Source of the DNA: Mimachlamys varia
Lineage: Eukaryota; Mollusca; Bivalvia; Pectinida; Pectinidae
DNA: 64,000 bases
Assembly (NCBI GenBank): GCA_947623455.1
Contig: OX392529.1
Location: 3,968,001 to 4,032,000, forward strand
Direction of reading: 5' to 3'
Positions 22,820-33,965 of the stretch are shown piece by piece. The position numbers were made by a program, and so were the translations under genes. A model generated the notes under the pieces. That model searched no databases and was not told the origin of the DNA. It worked only from the letters and a program-made list of their open reading frames with translations. The stretch's first letter is position 1, and the number at the start of each line of letters is the position of its first letter.

Positions 22820-23263
22820 ATGGACTTCTTACCAACAGTGACACCTGAGCTCAGAGGAGAAGGCATAAATATCCAAAATATTCTGTACAAAGCCAGGGAG
22901 TCAACAGACAGACTAGTTGACAAACGTTATGTAGCTCAGTTTAAAGTGTATATGAAATGTGAGTTACTCCCCTTTGTCTTCTCTAGTTAAGAGCAATATT
23001 TTGATTCCAAATACAAACTGAAGGGCTGCATTTAAAATTAATTACAAGGTTCCAGTTTCACGAACATACATTTTTTTATGGGAAGATTTTCATTTAAAAG
23101 CATTATTAAAGTAAAGGGTTAATCATGTTTCCTAAAATCTCCACCAGTGAAGAAAACAGACTTCAGAGAGTTTAGAAATGTTCTGAAAGCTGATTTGTGG
23201 CGATCACCAAACCTTGTAATTCTGAAAAGTTTATATAACACCAACAGTTATTCTGTGATATAA
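22820..23263 (+). CDS. Small two-exon coding unit, unrecognised
   Basis: Exon 22818/22820-22958 ends at an excellent donor (AAAT/GTGAGT). The second exon starts at CCACCAG/TG (23148) and reads open to TAA at 23261-23263, and the intron phase matches (phase 1). From ATG 22820 (G at -3, G at +4) the product is 84 residues, starting MDFLPTVTPELRGEG and ending LYNTNSYSVI. Alternatively, 22818 is an acceptor (TCTAAAG/TG) and these are the last exons of a longer transcript. An AATAAA follows at 23391. Composition looks like a charged soluble helical protein; no domain was recognised. Splicing directly from ASB exon 2 would break phase. Confidence 0.5.
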
Positions 23264-23390
23264 ATATAGCAAACATAGCTATCTGTTCCTATTATTTAGG
23301 GAATATCAGATCTATGTTTTAAAACATTCCATTTAAATTTCAGTTTCTAAGGCAACTTGTTTTAGCTAACAATGCTATTTGTTGAAGTAC

Positions 23391-23396
23391 AATAAA
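23391..23396 (+). terminator. Poly(A) signal of two-exon unit
   Basis: AATAAA 127 nt downstream of the TAA at 23261-23263. It supports a transcript 3' end just before the 35-bp array. Confidence 0.5.
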
Positions 23397-23439
23397 ACAT
23401 CCAGATGATTTATAATGTTTTTATTATTATCATTAAGGA

Positions 23440-24890
23440 AATGATACTACCAATGATTTATAGATATACAGTTCTTTTGTAACCAATGATTCATAGATAT
23501 ACAGTCCTCTGGTAACAAGTGATTTATAGAAACAGTCAGACCTCAAGTAACCAATGATTAATAGATCCCTCAGTCCTCCGGTAACCAATGATTTATAGAT
23601 CCCTCAGTCCTCTGGTAACAAGTGATTTATAGATACAGTCAGTCCTCTGGTAACCAATGATTTATAGATACAGTCCGCTCTCTGGTAAACAATGATTTAT
23701 AGATACAGTCAGTCCTCTGGTAACCAATGATTTTTAGATACAGTCCTCCGGTAACCAATGATTTATAGATACAGTCCTCCGGTAACCAATGATTTATAGA
23801 TCCCTCAGTCCTCCGGTAACCAATGATTTATATATACAGTCAGTCCTCTGGTAACCAATGATTTACAGATACAGTCCTCCGATAACCAGTGATTTATAGA
23901 TCCCTCAGTCCTCCGGTAACCTATGTTGTATAGATACCTCAGTCCTCCGGTAACCAATGATTTATAGATCCCTCAGTCTTCCGGTAACCAATGATTTATA
24001 GATCCCTCAGTCCTCCGGTAACCAATGATTTATAGACACAGTCAGCTCTCTGGTAAACAATGATTTATAGATACCGTTAGTTCTCTGGTAACCAATGATT
24101 TATAGATACTGTCAGTCCTCCGGTAACCAATGATTTAAAGATACAGTCCTCCGGTAACCAATGATTTATAGATACAGTCAGCCCTCCGGTAACCAATGAT
24201 TTAAAGATACAGTCAGCCCTCCGGTAACCAATGATTTATAGATACAGTCAGTCCTCCGGTTACCAGTGATTTTTAGATACAGTCAGCTCTCTGGTAAACA
24301 ATGATTTATAGATCCCTCAATCCTCCGGTAACTAATGATTTATAGATATACAGTCATCCGGTAACCAATGATTTATAGATACTGTAAGTCCTCTGGTAAC
24401 CAATGATTTATAGATACAGTCAGTTCTCTGGTAACCAGTGATTTATAGATACAATCCTTCGGTAACCTGTGATTTATACATACAGTCAGTCCTCCGGTAA
24501 CAAATGATTTATAGATACAGTTAGTCCTCTGGTAACCAATGATTTATATATATACAGTCCTCTGGTAACCAATGATTTCTATATATACAGTCCTCCGGTA
24601 ACCAGTGATTTATAGATACAGTCAGCTCTGGTAAACAATGATTTATAGATACAGTCAGCCCTCTGGTAACCAATGATTTATAGATACAGTCAGTCCTTTG
24701 GTAACCATTGATTTATAGATACAGTCAGTCCTCTGGTAACCAATGATTTATAGATACAGTCAGTCCTCTGGTAGCCAATGATTTATAGATACAGTCAGTC
24801 CTCTGGTAACCAATGATTTATATATATACAGTCCTCCGGTAACCAATGATTTATAGATACAGTCAGACTACTGGTATCCAATCATTTATT
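23440..24890. repeat. 35-bp minisatellite, left segment
   Basis: The unit reads about CTCCGGTAACCAATGATTTA followed by TAGATACAGTCAGTC, with 31-bp variants lacking CAGT and variants with TAGATCCCTCAG. The same array continues at 26092 and 27961, so it was a single array before two elements inserted. Confidence 0.95.
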
Positions 24891-26091
24891 AGCTCACCTG
24901 GTCCAAAGGACCAAGGTGAGCTTATGCCATACCGTGGCTGACCCCCCAGGGGCCTGAGGGGCGGGGCCAAAAGTGTCTATTTGACAATATTGATATTAAC
25001 GACTTCTTCTCTGGAACTAAGCAATGTATGGCATTTATATTTCAGTGGTAGCATCCCTAGGTGGCTGGGATTCAAATTTATACAAATGATGTGGCTGACC
25101 CCCCAGGGGCCTGAGGGGCGGGGCCAAAAGTGTCTATTTGGCAATATTGATATTAACGACTTCTTCTCTGGAACTAAGCAATGTATTGCATTTATATTTC
25201 AGTGGTAGCATCCCTAGGTGGCTGGGATTCAAATTTATACAAATGATGGGGCTGACCCCCCAGGGGCCTGAGGAGCGGGGCCAAAAGTGTCTATTTGGCT
25301 ATATTTTGGCAGGAAGCATCCTTAGGTGCCCAGTATTGTATCAATATTGTACTAATGGTGGGACTGACCCCCTAGGGGGCTGAGGGGTGGGGCCAAAAAG
25401 GGTTATTTAGCTATATTGGTTTAATCGACTTCTTCTCCATAACCACTGATTGGAAATCAGCCTTATATGGCAAGAAACATCCCTTGGTGCTCAGGATTCA
25501 AAATTGTTTTAATGGTGAGACTGACCCCTCAGGGGGCTGAGGGGTGGGGCCAAAAATAATTATTTATCTATATTGATATTAACGACTTCTCTCATGAAAA
25601 CTGATTGGTAATCAACCTTATTTGGCAGGAAGCATCCTTAGGTGCCCAGGATTTAAAATTGTACTAATGGTGGGACTGATCCCCTAGGGGGCTTAAGGGC
25701 GGGGTCAAAAAGGATTATTTAGCTATATTGTTTAAGCGACTTTTCCATAACCACTGATTGGAAATCAACCTTATTTGGTAGGAAGCATCCCTAGGTGCTC
25801 AGGATTCAAAATGGTACTCATGGTGGGACTGACCCCCTAGGGAGCTGAGGGGCGGGTAAAAAAGGGGTTATTTAGCTATATTGGTTTAATTGACTTCATC
25901 TCCATTACCATTGATTGGAAATCAGCCTTATTTGGCAGGAAGCATCCCTAGGTGCTCAGGATTCAAAATTGTACTAATGGTAGAACTGACCCCCTAGGGG
26001 GCTAATGGGTGAGCCAAAAAATTTTTTTTATCATGATTACCTAGATACCATTGTATCAAGGTGAGCGATACAGGCCCTCTGGGCCTCTTGT
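24891..26091 (+). mobile_element. Non-autonomous element with internal repeats
   Basis: It starts AGCTCACCTGGTCC and forms an immediate hairpin with GGACCAAGGTGAGCT. It ends GGTGAGCGATACAGGCCCTC TGGGCCTCTTGT, where GGCCC-TCT-GGGCC is a second hairpin. The core is about seven diverged 140-155-bp repeats, each with a GACCCCC(T/C)AGGGG(G/C)CTGAGGGG block. It interrupts the 35-bp array, and no autonomous protein is encoded. The shape (conserved hairpin ends around a tandem core) resembles bivalve 'pearl' and Helitron-like interspersed elements; that class is inference. Confidence 0.8.
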
Positions 26092-26809
26092 ATATATACA
26101 GTCCTCTGGTAACCAATGATTTATAGATCCCTCAGTCCTCTGGTAACCACTGATTTATAGATACAGTCAGTCCTCTGGTAACCAATGATTGATAGATTCC
26201 TCAGTCCTCCGGTAACCAATGATTTATAGATCCCTCAGTCCTCTGGTAACCAGTGATATATAGATACAGTCAGTCCTCCGGTAACCAATGATTTATAGAT
26301 ACAGTCAGTCCTCCGGTAACCAATGATTTATAGATCCCTCACTCCTCTGGTAACCAATGCTTTATAGATCCCTCAGTCCTCTGGTAACCAATGATTTATA
26401 GATCCCTCAGTCCTCTGGTAACCAATGCTTTATAGATCCCTCAGTCCTCTGGTAACCAATGATTTATAGATCCCTCACTCCTCTGGTAACCAATGCTTTA
26501 TAGATCCCTCAGTCCTCTGGTAACCAATGATTTATAGATACAGTCAGTCCTCCGGTAACCAATGCTTTATAGATCCCTCAGTCCTTTGGTAACCAATGAT
26601 TTATAGATCCCCCAGTCCTCTGGTAACCAATGATTTATAGATTCCTCAGTCCTCTGGTAACCAATGATTTATATATATACAGTCCTCTGGTAACCAATGA
26701 TTTATAGATACAGTCAGTCCTCCGGTAACCAATGATTTATAGATACAGTCAGTCCTCCGGTAACCAATGATTTATAGATTCATCAGTCCTCTGGTAACCA
26801 ATGATTTTT
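26092..26809. repeat. 35-bp minisatellite, middle segment
   Basis: Same unit as 23440-24890. Resumes as TATATACAGTCC directly after the inserted element and stops at AATGATTTTT where the next element begins. The TAGATCCCTCAGTCCTCTGG variant dominates here. Confidence 0.95.
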
Positions 26810-27960
26810 AGCTCACCTGGCTCGAAGGGCCAAGTGAGCTTATGTGATGGTGCAGCGTCCGTCCGTCCGTCCTGCGTCCGTAAACTTTTTCCTTTAAACA
26901 ACTTCTTCTAAAATACTGAAAGGCCCAGTGAAATTAAATTTGGCTGGTAGATTTCTTGGAAGGAGCTGAACAAAGTTTGCGAAAAAAAAATCACTTTGAC
27001 CTAATTTCAAGGTCACAGGGGTCAAAAATGTCGAAACCTTCAAACAACTTCTTCTAAAATACCGTCAGGCATAGAGACTTCATATTTGACCAGTAACTTC
27101 CTTGGATGAAGCCAAATAATGTTTGCGAAAAGAAATGACCTTGACCAATATTCAAGGTCACAGTGAGGTTAAATCTATTTTAACCTTTAAACAACTTCTT
27201 CTGAAATACCAAAAGCCCTAGAAGCATGGCATTTGGCTGAAAGGTTCCTTGGATGAAGCCCAACAAAGTTTGCGAAAAAAATGACCTTGACCTATATTTA
27301 AGGTCACAAGGGTCAAATCTGTTAAAACCTTTAAACGACTTCTTCTGAAATACCAAAAGCCCTGGAAGCATGATATATGGCTGAAATGTTCCCTGGATGA
27401 AGCCCGACAAAGTTTGCGAAAAGAAATGACCTTGACTTATATTCAAGGTCACAGGGGTCAAATCTGTTAAAACCTTCGAACGACTTCTTCTGAAATACCA
27501 AAAGCCTGAGAAGCATGATATTTGGCTGAAAGGTTCCTTGGATGAAGCCCGACAAAGTTTGCGAAAAGAAATGACCTTGACCTATATTCAAGGTCACAGG
27601 GGTCAAATCTGTTAAAACCTTTAAACGACTTCTTCTGAAGTACCAAAAGCCCTAGAAGCATGACATTTGGCTGAAAGGTTTCTTGGATGAAGCCTGACAA
27701 AGTTTGCGAAAAGAAATGACCTTTATCTTTATTTGCCTAGAGACATGATATTTGGCTGGTAGCGTCCTTGGATGAAGCCAAACAAAATTTGAAAATGAAA
27801 ATGATGTCTTATAAGGTCACAGGGGTAAAATATGTTTAAATCTTAAGATGTTCTTCTAAATGTCTTACATTAAAAGATTTTAGGGGACTTTAGGGTTACA
27901 CTATAATATAAGTCAGAGATTAAAACCAGGTGAGCGATGCAGGCCCATTGGGCCTCTTGT
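26810..27960 (+). mobile_element. Non-autonomous element carrying AGGTCA dyads
   Basis: Same termini as the 24891 element (AGCTCACCTGG... hairpin; GGCCCATTGGGCCTCTTGT end) but with a different core. The core is 145-bp repeats built on ACTTCTTCTGAAATACC, GAAGCATGATATTTGGCTG and GACCTTGACCTATATTCAAGG. A GTCCGTCCGTCC run lies near the start. Each unit carries a TGACCTTGA / TCAAGGTCA inverted pair with a 7-bp spacer, and some also carry AGGTCA-CAG-GGGTCA. Long minus-strand frames here are repeat shadows. This is a common mollusc-type interspersed repeat (recognition from memory). Confidence 0.85.
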
Positions 27961-28362
27961 TATATATTCAGTCCTCCGGTAACCAATGATTCATAGATAC
28001 AGTCAGTCCTCTGATAACCAGTGATATATAGATACAGTCAGTCCTCCGGTAACCAATGATTTATAGATCCCTCAGTCCTCTGGTAACCAATGATTTATAT
28101 ATATACAGTCCTCTGGTAACCAATGATTTATATATATACAGTCCTCTGGTAACCAATGATTTATATATATACAGTCCTCTGGTAACCAATGATTTATAGA
28201 TACAGTCAGTCCTCTGGTAACCAATGATTTATAGATCCCTCAGTCCTCTGGTAACCAATGATTTATATATATACAGTCCTCTGGTAACCAATGATTTATA
28301 GATACAGTCAGTCCTCCAGTAACCAATGATTTATAGATACAGTCAGCCCTCTGGTAAACAAT
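27961..28362. repeat. 35-bp minisatellite, right segment
   Basis: Final segment of the interrupted array, with several TTTATATATATACAG variants. It ends near an imperfect hairpin GCTACGAGGGGAGTAGC at about 28363-28380. A short stretch without repeats (28381-28475) follows. Confidence 0.93.
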
Positions 28363-28475
28363 AGCTACGAGGGGAGTAGCGATCTTAATCATTGGTTACC
28401 AAAATAATGTCTGTAGTACAAACACTCATTTCCAGGTTGTTGACTGTTTCTTTAAAGTACTGGTTACCTATTTTT

Positions 28476-29385
28476 AGCTCACCTGGCCCGAACCTTTAAA
28501 CAACTTCTTCTCAAATACCGTTAGGCACAGAGACCTCATATTTGACTGTTAGCTTCCTTCGATGAAGCCGAATAAAGTTTGCAAAAAGAAACGACCTTGA
28601 CCCATATTCAAGGTCACGAAGGTCAAATCTGTTAAAACCTTTAAACGACTACAATACAAAAAGCCCCAGAAGCATGATATTTGGCTGAAAGGTTCCTTGG
28701 ATTAAGCCCGATAAAGTTTAAGAAAAGAAATGACCTTGACTTATATTCAAGGTCACAAGGGTCAAATCTGTTAAAACATTTAAATGACTTCGACTGATTA
28801 ACCAAAAGGCCTATAGACATATTTGGCTGGTAGCTTCCTTAGATGATGCATGATGAAGTTTGCGAAAAGAAATGAAAAGAAAATATTCAAACGACTTCTG
28901 TTGAAATACTAAAAGCTCTAGAAGTATGATATTTCGCTGAAAGGTTCCTCGGATGAAGCTCTAAGAAGTTTGTGAAAAAATTACCTTGACCTATATTCAA
29001 GGTCCCAAGGGTCAAATCTGATAAAACTTTTAAACAAATTCTTCTGATAAACCAAAAGACCTAGAGACATTATATATTTTGCTGGTAGATTCCTTGGAAG
29101 AAGCCGAGCAAAATTTGCAAAAGAAAATGACTTTGACTCATATCCAAGGTCACAAGGGTCAAATCTGTTAAAGCCTTTAAACGGCTTCTTCTGAAATACC
29201 AAAAGCCCTAGAAGCATGATATTGGGCTGAAAGGTACCTTGTATGACGCTTGACAAAATATGTTTAAATCTTAACATGTTCTTCTGAATGTCTTACAGTA
29301 AAAGATTTTATGCGACTTTAGGGTTACACTTTAATATAAGTCAGAAATTGATACCAGGTGAGCGATGCAGGCCACATTGGTCACA
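28476..29385 (+). mobile_element. Truncated copy of the AGGTCA-dyad element
   Basis: It begins AGCTCACCTGGCCCG but jumps directly into the 145-bp core, so the GTCCGTCC leader is missing. It keeps about five diverged core units with TCAAGGTCA-like sites (near 28598, 28746, 28996, 29143). It ends CAGGTGAGCGATGCAGGCC, with the terminal hairpin degraded. More diverged than the 26810 copy, so probably older. Confidence 0.8.
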
Positions 29386-30493
29386 TTTTTCTTTATCCTG
29401 AACTTAAAATGAAACGCAATACAGAGAATGTATTATATTTTATTGGAATAAAGCTTATAAACAAGCATCGCCAGCAGACCACAGACCAGTCGACTGCTGA
29501 CGACGGTATATACATTATAAATATATAACATTAGATGGAAGATCCAATCTTCAAAAAAAAAACAACGTACAAATGTTTCCATACGTGATGATATGATTGA
29601 TGAGAAAACTCACGAATTACATTTCTATTAGAATGCTCTGTTTGTTTTTCTTAGTCAAATAAATAATAATATAATAAAAAAAAAAACATTCTAAAAGCTT
29701 ACACACATGATTTTATGAAATTAATTTACACATGTAATAATAATGATATTTATTTAGGTAAAAAGGCACAATTAAATACATAAAAAGCAATACTTGGATG
29801 GACATTGAAGTATCACAGATGTGTGACGTTTAAGGGAAGCCCTTGTTGCTTTGGTGATATATGCTTCCTTGAACAGCTGCGGTTTAATACACAAACGTCT
29901 GGACAGAGGTACGGACACACTACAGAGGACGACTGGACAGATAAACAGGATGATAGGACGACCAGAAAAACTGCTCCACCAGATAGAAACACGTGACTGT
30001 AACGTGGTCTCGCGCCACCCGTTTGACCGCGTGATCTAGGTGTGCTCTTTGTACACATACTGTACGTGTATAAGTGTAAATCCTTTAATAGGTATAACAC
30101 TACCATGCTGTTGGTTAGAATGTTGATATTGTTTTAAGCCTTGCATTGTTCTTTGACTTTTGTTGTCTCTCCGGAAAGCGTGGTCATCCGGATCCATATA
30201 TATATAAAATATTACGAAAACCCGACTTATGAAGGAATGTGTCCAGACAACTACTGCTGCTGACGTCATATGGAAATCTAGTGTTTTTGTCGGTGACCAG
30301 TGCGACGTGGTTGACGATTGGAGGTCCGGGCTGTGACTAGACATCTATACAAAAACAGATAAAGGAAATTTGATTAAACTGGTCTAGTGTTTATAGACAC
30401 TCAAAGGGAAGGTGATGTGGATGAGAAAAATCCACTAAGAACAATAGAAACCTCATTTTACAAAGAGGCAAACACTTCCAACCCATTCAAACT
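29386..30493. other. Intergenic, no supported gene
   Basis: AT-rich, with a poly(A) run near 29676-29688 and a (TA)n tract near 30197-30206. Short open frames around 29813-30344 lack any domain or splice support. Confidence 0.4.
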
Positions 30494-33220
30494 GCCTCCC
30501 ACTATTGTACCCATCTAATGCCCACAAACCACTATAAACCTCTAATCCCCCCGAAACCCACTATACACCTCTAATGCCCCCGAAACCCACTACAACCTCT
30601 AATGCCCCCAAACCCACTGTACCCCTTTAACGTCCCCAACCCAATGTACCCCTCTAACGTCCCAAACCCACTGTACCCCTCTAACGTCCTCAATCCACTG
30701 TATCCCTCTAACGTCCCAAACCCACTGTACCCCTCTAACGTCCCAAACCCACTGTACCCCTCTAACGTCTCCAATCCACTGTATCCCTCTAACGTCCCCA
30801 ACCAACTGTACTCCTCTAACGTCCCAAACCCACTGTACCCCTCTAACGTCCCAAACCCACTGTACCCCTCTAAGGTCTCCAATCCACTGTATCCCTCTAA
30901 CGTCCCCAACCAACTGTACCCCTCTAACGTCCCAAACCCACTGTACCCCTCTAACGTCCCCAATCCACTGTACCCCTCTAAGGTCTCCAATCCACTGTAT
31001 CCCTCTAACGTCCCCAACCAACTGTACCCCTCTAACGTCCCGAACCCACTGTACCCCTCTAACGTCCCCAACCCACTGTACCCCTCTAACGTCCCCAACC
31101 CACTGTACCCCTCTAACGTCCCCAACCCACTGTACCCCTCTAACGTCCCGAACCCACTGTAACCCTCTAACGTCCCCAACCCACTGTACCCCTCTAACGT
31201 CCCCAACCCACTGTACCCCTCTAACGTCCCCAACCCACTGTACCCCTCTAACGTCCCCAACCCACTGTAACCCTCTAACGTCCCCAACCCACTGTACCCC
31301 TCTAAGGTCTCCAATCCACTGTATCCCTCTAACGTCCCCAACCAACTGTACCCCTCTAACGTCCCCAACCCACTGTAACCCTCTAACGTCCCCAACCAAC
31401 TGTACCCCTCTAACGTCCCCAACCCACTGTAACCCTCTAACGTCCCAAACCCACTGTACCCCTCTAACGTCCCCAATCCACTGTACCCCTTTAACGTCCC
31501 CAATCCACTGTACCCCTTTAACGTCCTCAACCCACTGTACCCCTCTAACGTCCCAAACCCACTGTACCCCTCTAACGTCCCCAACCCACTGTACCCCTCT
31601 AACGTCCCCAACCCACTGTACCCCTCTAACGTCCCAAACCCACTATACCCCTCTAACGTCCCCAACCCACTGTACCCCTCTAACGTCCCCAAACCACTGT
31701 AACCCTCTAACGTCCCCAACCCACTGTACCCCTCTAACGTCCCCAACCCACTGTACTCCTATAACGTCCCCAACCCACTGTACTCCTATAACGTCCCCAA
31801 CCCACTGTACCCCTCTAACGTCCCCAACCCACTGTACCCCTCTAACGTCCCCAACCCACTGTACCCCTCTAACGTCCCCAACCCACTGTATCCCTCTAAC
31901 GTCCCAAACCCACTGTACCCCTCTAACGTCCCCAACCCACTGTATCCCTCTAACGTCCCCAAACCACTGTAACCCTCTAACGTCCCCAACCCACTGTACC
32001 CCTCTAACGTCCCCAACCCACTGTATCCCTCTAACGTCCCAAACCCACTGTACCCCTCTAACGTCCCCAACCCACTGTACCCCTCTAACGTCTCCAATCC
32101 ACTGTATCCCTCTAACGTCCCAAACCCATTGTACCCCTTTAACGTCCCCAATCCACTGTATCCCTCTAACATCCCAAACCCACTGTACCCCTTTAACGTC
32201 CCCAATCCACTGTATCTCTCTAACGTCCCCAATCCACTGTACCCCTTTAACGTCCTCAACCCACTGTACCCCTCTAACATCACAAACCCACTGTACCCCT
32301 CTAACGTCCCCAATCCACTGTACCCCTTTAACGTCCCCAATCCACTGTACCCCTTTAACGTCCTCAACCCACTGTACCCCTTTAACGTCCTCAACCCACT
32401 GTACCCCTTTAACGTCCCCAACCCACTGTACCCCTTTAACGTCCTCAACCCACTGTACCCCTCTAACGTCCCCAATCCACTGTACCCCTTTAACGTCCTC
32501 AACCCACTGTACCCCTCTAACGTCCCCAACCCACTGTACCCCTTTAACGTCCCCAACCCACTGTACCCCTCTAACGTCCCCAACCCACTGTACCCCTCTA
32601 ACGTCCTCAACCCACTGTACCCCTTTAACGTCCTCAACCCACTGTACCCCTCTAACGTCCCCAACCCACTGTACCCCTTTAACGTCCTCAACCCACTGTA
32701 CCCCTCTAACGTCCCCAACCCACTGTACCCCTTTAACGTCCTCAACCCACTGTACCCCTTTAACGTCCTCAACCCACTGTATCCCTCTAACGTCCTCAAC
32801 CCACTGTACCCCCTCCAATACCATCAACCCATTGTACCTCCTCTAACGTCCCCAACCCACTGTATCCCTCTACCGTCCCCAACCCACTGTAACCCTCTAA
32901 CGTCCCAAACCCACTGTAACCCTCTGCCGTCCCCAACCCACTGTACCCCTCTAACGTCCCCAACCCACTGTAACCCTCTAACGTCCCCAACCCACTGTAA
33001 CCCTCTAACGTCCCCAACCCACTGTACCCCTCTAACGTCCCCAACCCACTGTACTCCTCCAATACCACCAACCCATTGTACCCCCTCTAACGTCACCAGC
33101 CCACTGCACACTACTAATTCCCCAAACCCACTGTACCCTCTCAAATGCCCCCAACTCACTGCTCCTCTTTAATTTCCCCCTACCCACTGTACTCCTCTAT
33201 TATCCGAACCCACTGCACCC
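30494..33220. repeat. 27-bp minisatellite, about 95-100 copies
   Basis: Core unit CTGTACCCCTCTAACGTCCC plus CAACCCA, with common TTTAACGTCCTC and TATCCCTC variants. Units become progressively degenerate at both edges (for example CTCTAATGCCCC at 30540-30600 and AATTTCCCC near 33170) and are most uniform in the centre, the usual signature of array growth from within. Because 27 is divisible by 3, frames on both strands are open for up to about 390 codons, reading YPSNVPNPL or GTLEGYSGL. There is no start or splice evidence that these are used. Confidence 0.97.
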
Positions 33221-33965
33221 ATCTAAAGAAATGGAGAAAATAATGAATAAATATCCCACTCGATCGTCCTGCACACTACATACCCGTTTTAGCGCTGCTA
33301 TACTACCTTGTAACACCAGCCGAGTGTGACGTGGTAAGACGTTTATTCGGTCTCCCACATTTATTCCGTCTCCCACATTACAAATACACAATCGCTGTCT
33401 TATCATCAGGATTTAATTAATAAATTAAAACCCGGAATGAAATATAGGGTATTTAATCTGACCGATAATCTCTAAAATCTGATATAGATTAGGCGATGTT
33501 CGTAAGTAGATAAGGAACTGTCCACCAGAGTCTACACATGCTCTAACTAACAAACTACCTGTTGTTTTTTTTACCTGTATATGAATATTAAAACTGAACA
33601 TTAATCAACACATCAATCACCACCGGGTACACGTACTCTGTACTCTCGTAACAGCTTTCACACGGACGGTTTTATTTTCGCGAAAACTATTTCACAGGAA
33701 CGATTGAGGAAACTGGTTGTACACCGATGGTAGGAAAAAAAGTGTTGATGATGTTGCAACTACTGTATTTTTTAATGATTATCTTTCCGCGTGGACGAAA
33801 GGCAGTATAATTCCTCCATGATGTTTCATAATAATGGTAATCGTATTTCCCACGATCAGTTTGTAGATACCACACACATTTAAATGATATCATCGTATGA
33901 AATATCCCGTAAATATGGTTAGATTGAAAAACACAACATAGACGTTACGTGTACATATTGACAAA
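33221..33965. other. Intergenic, no gene seen
   Basis: AT-rich unique sequence between two arrays. Short open frames only. Confidence 0.4.

Noticed and set aside
20963..22820. Plus- and minus-strand frames of up to 301 codons in the 21-bp array
   Set aside because: Period divisible by 3 with few stops; both strands open at once; strictly periodic peptides.
27180..29277. Minus-strand frames of 77-98 codons (FIQGTFQPN, FNRFDPCDL)
   Set aside because: Repeat shadows of the 145-bp transposon core, present in both copies and broken at unit borders.
30571..33172. Frames of 330-394 codons on both strands (YPSNVPNPL, GTLEGYSGL)
   Set aside because: 27-bp units open in several frames; edges decay gradually into non-coding copies; no independent evidence of a gene.
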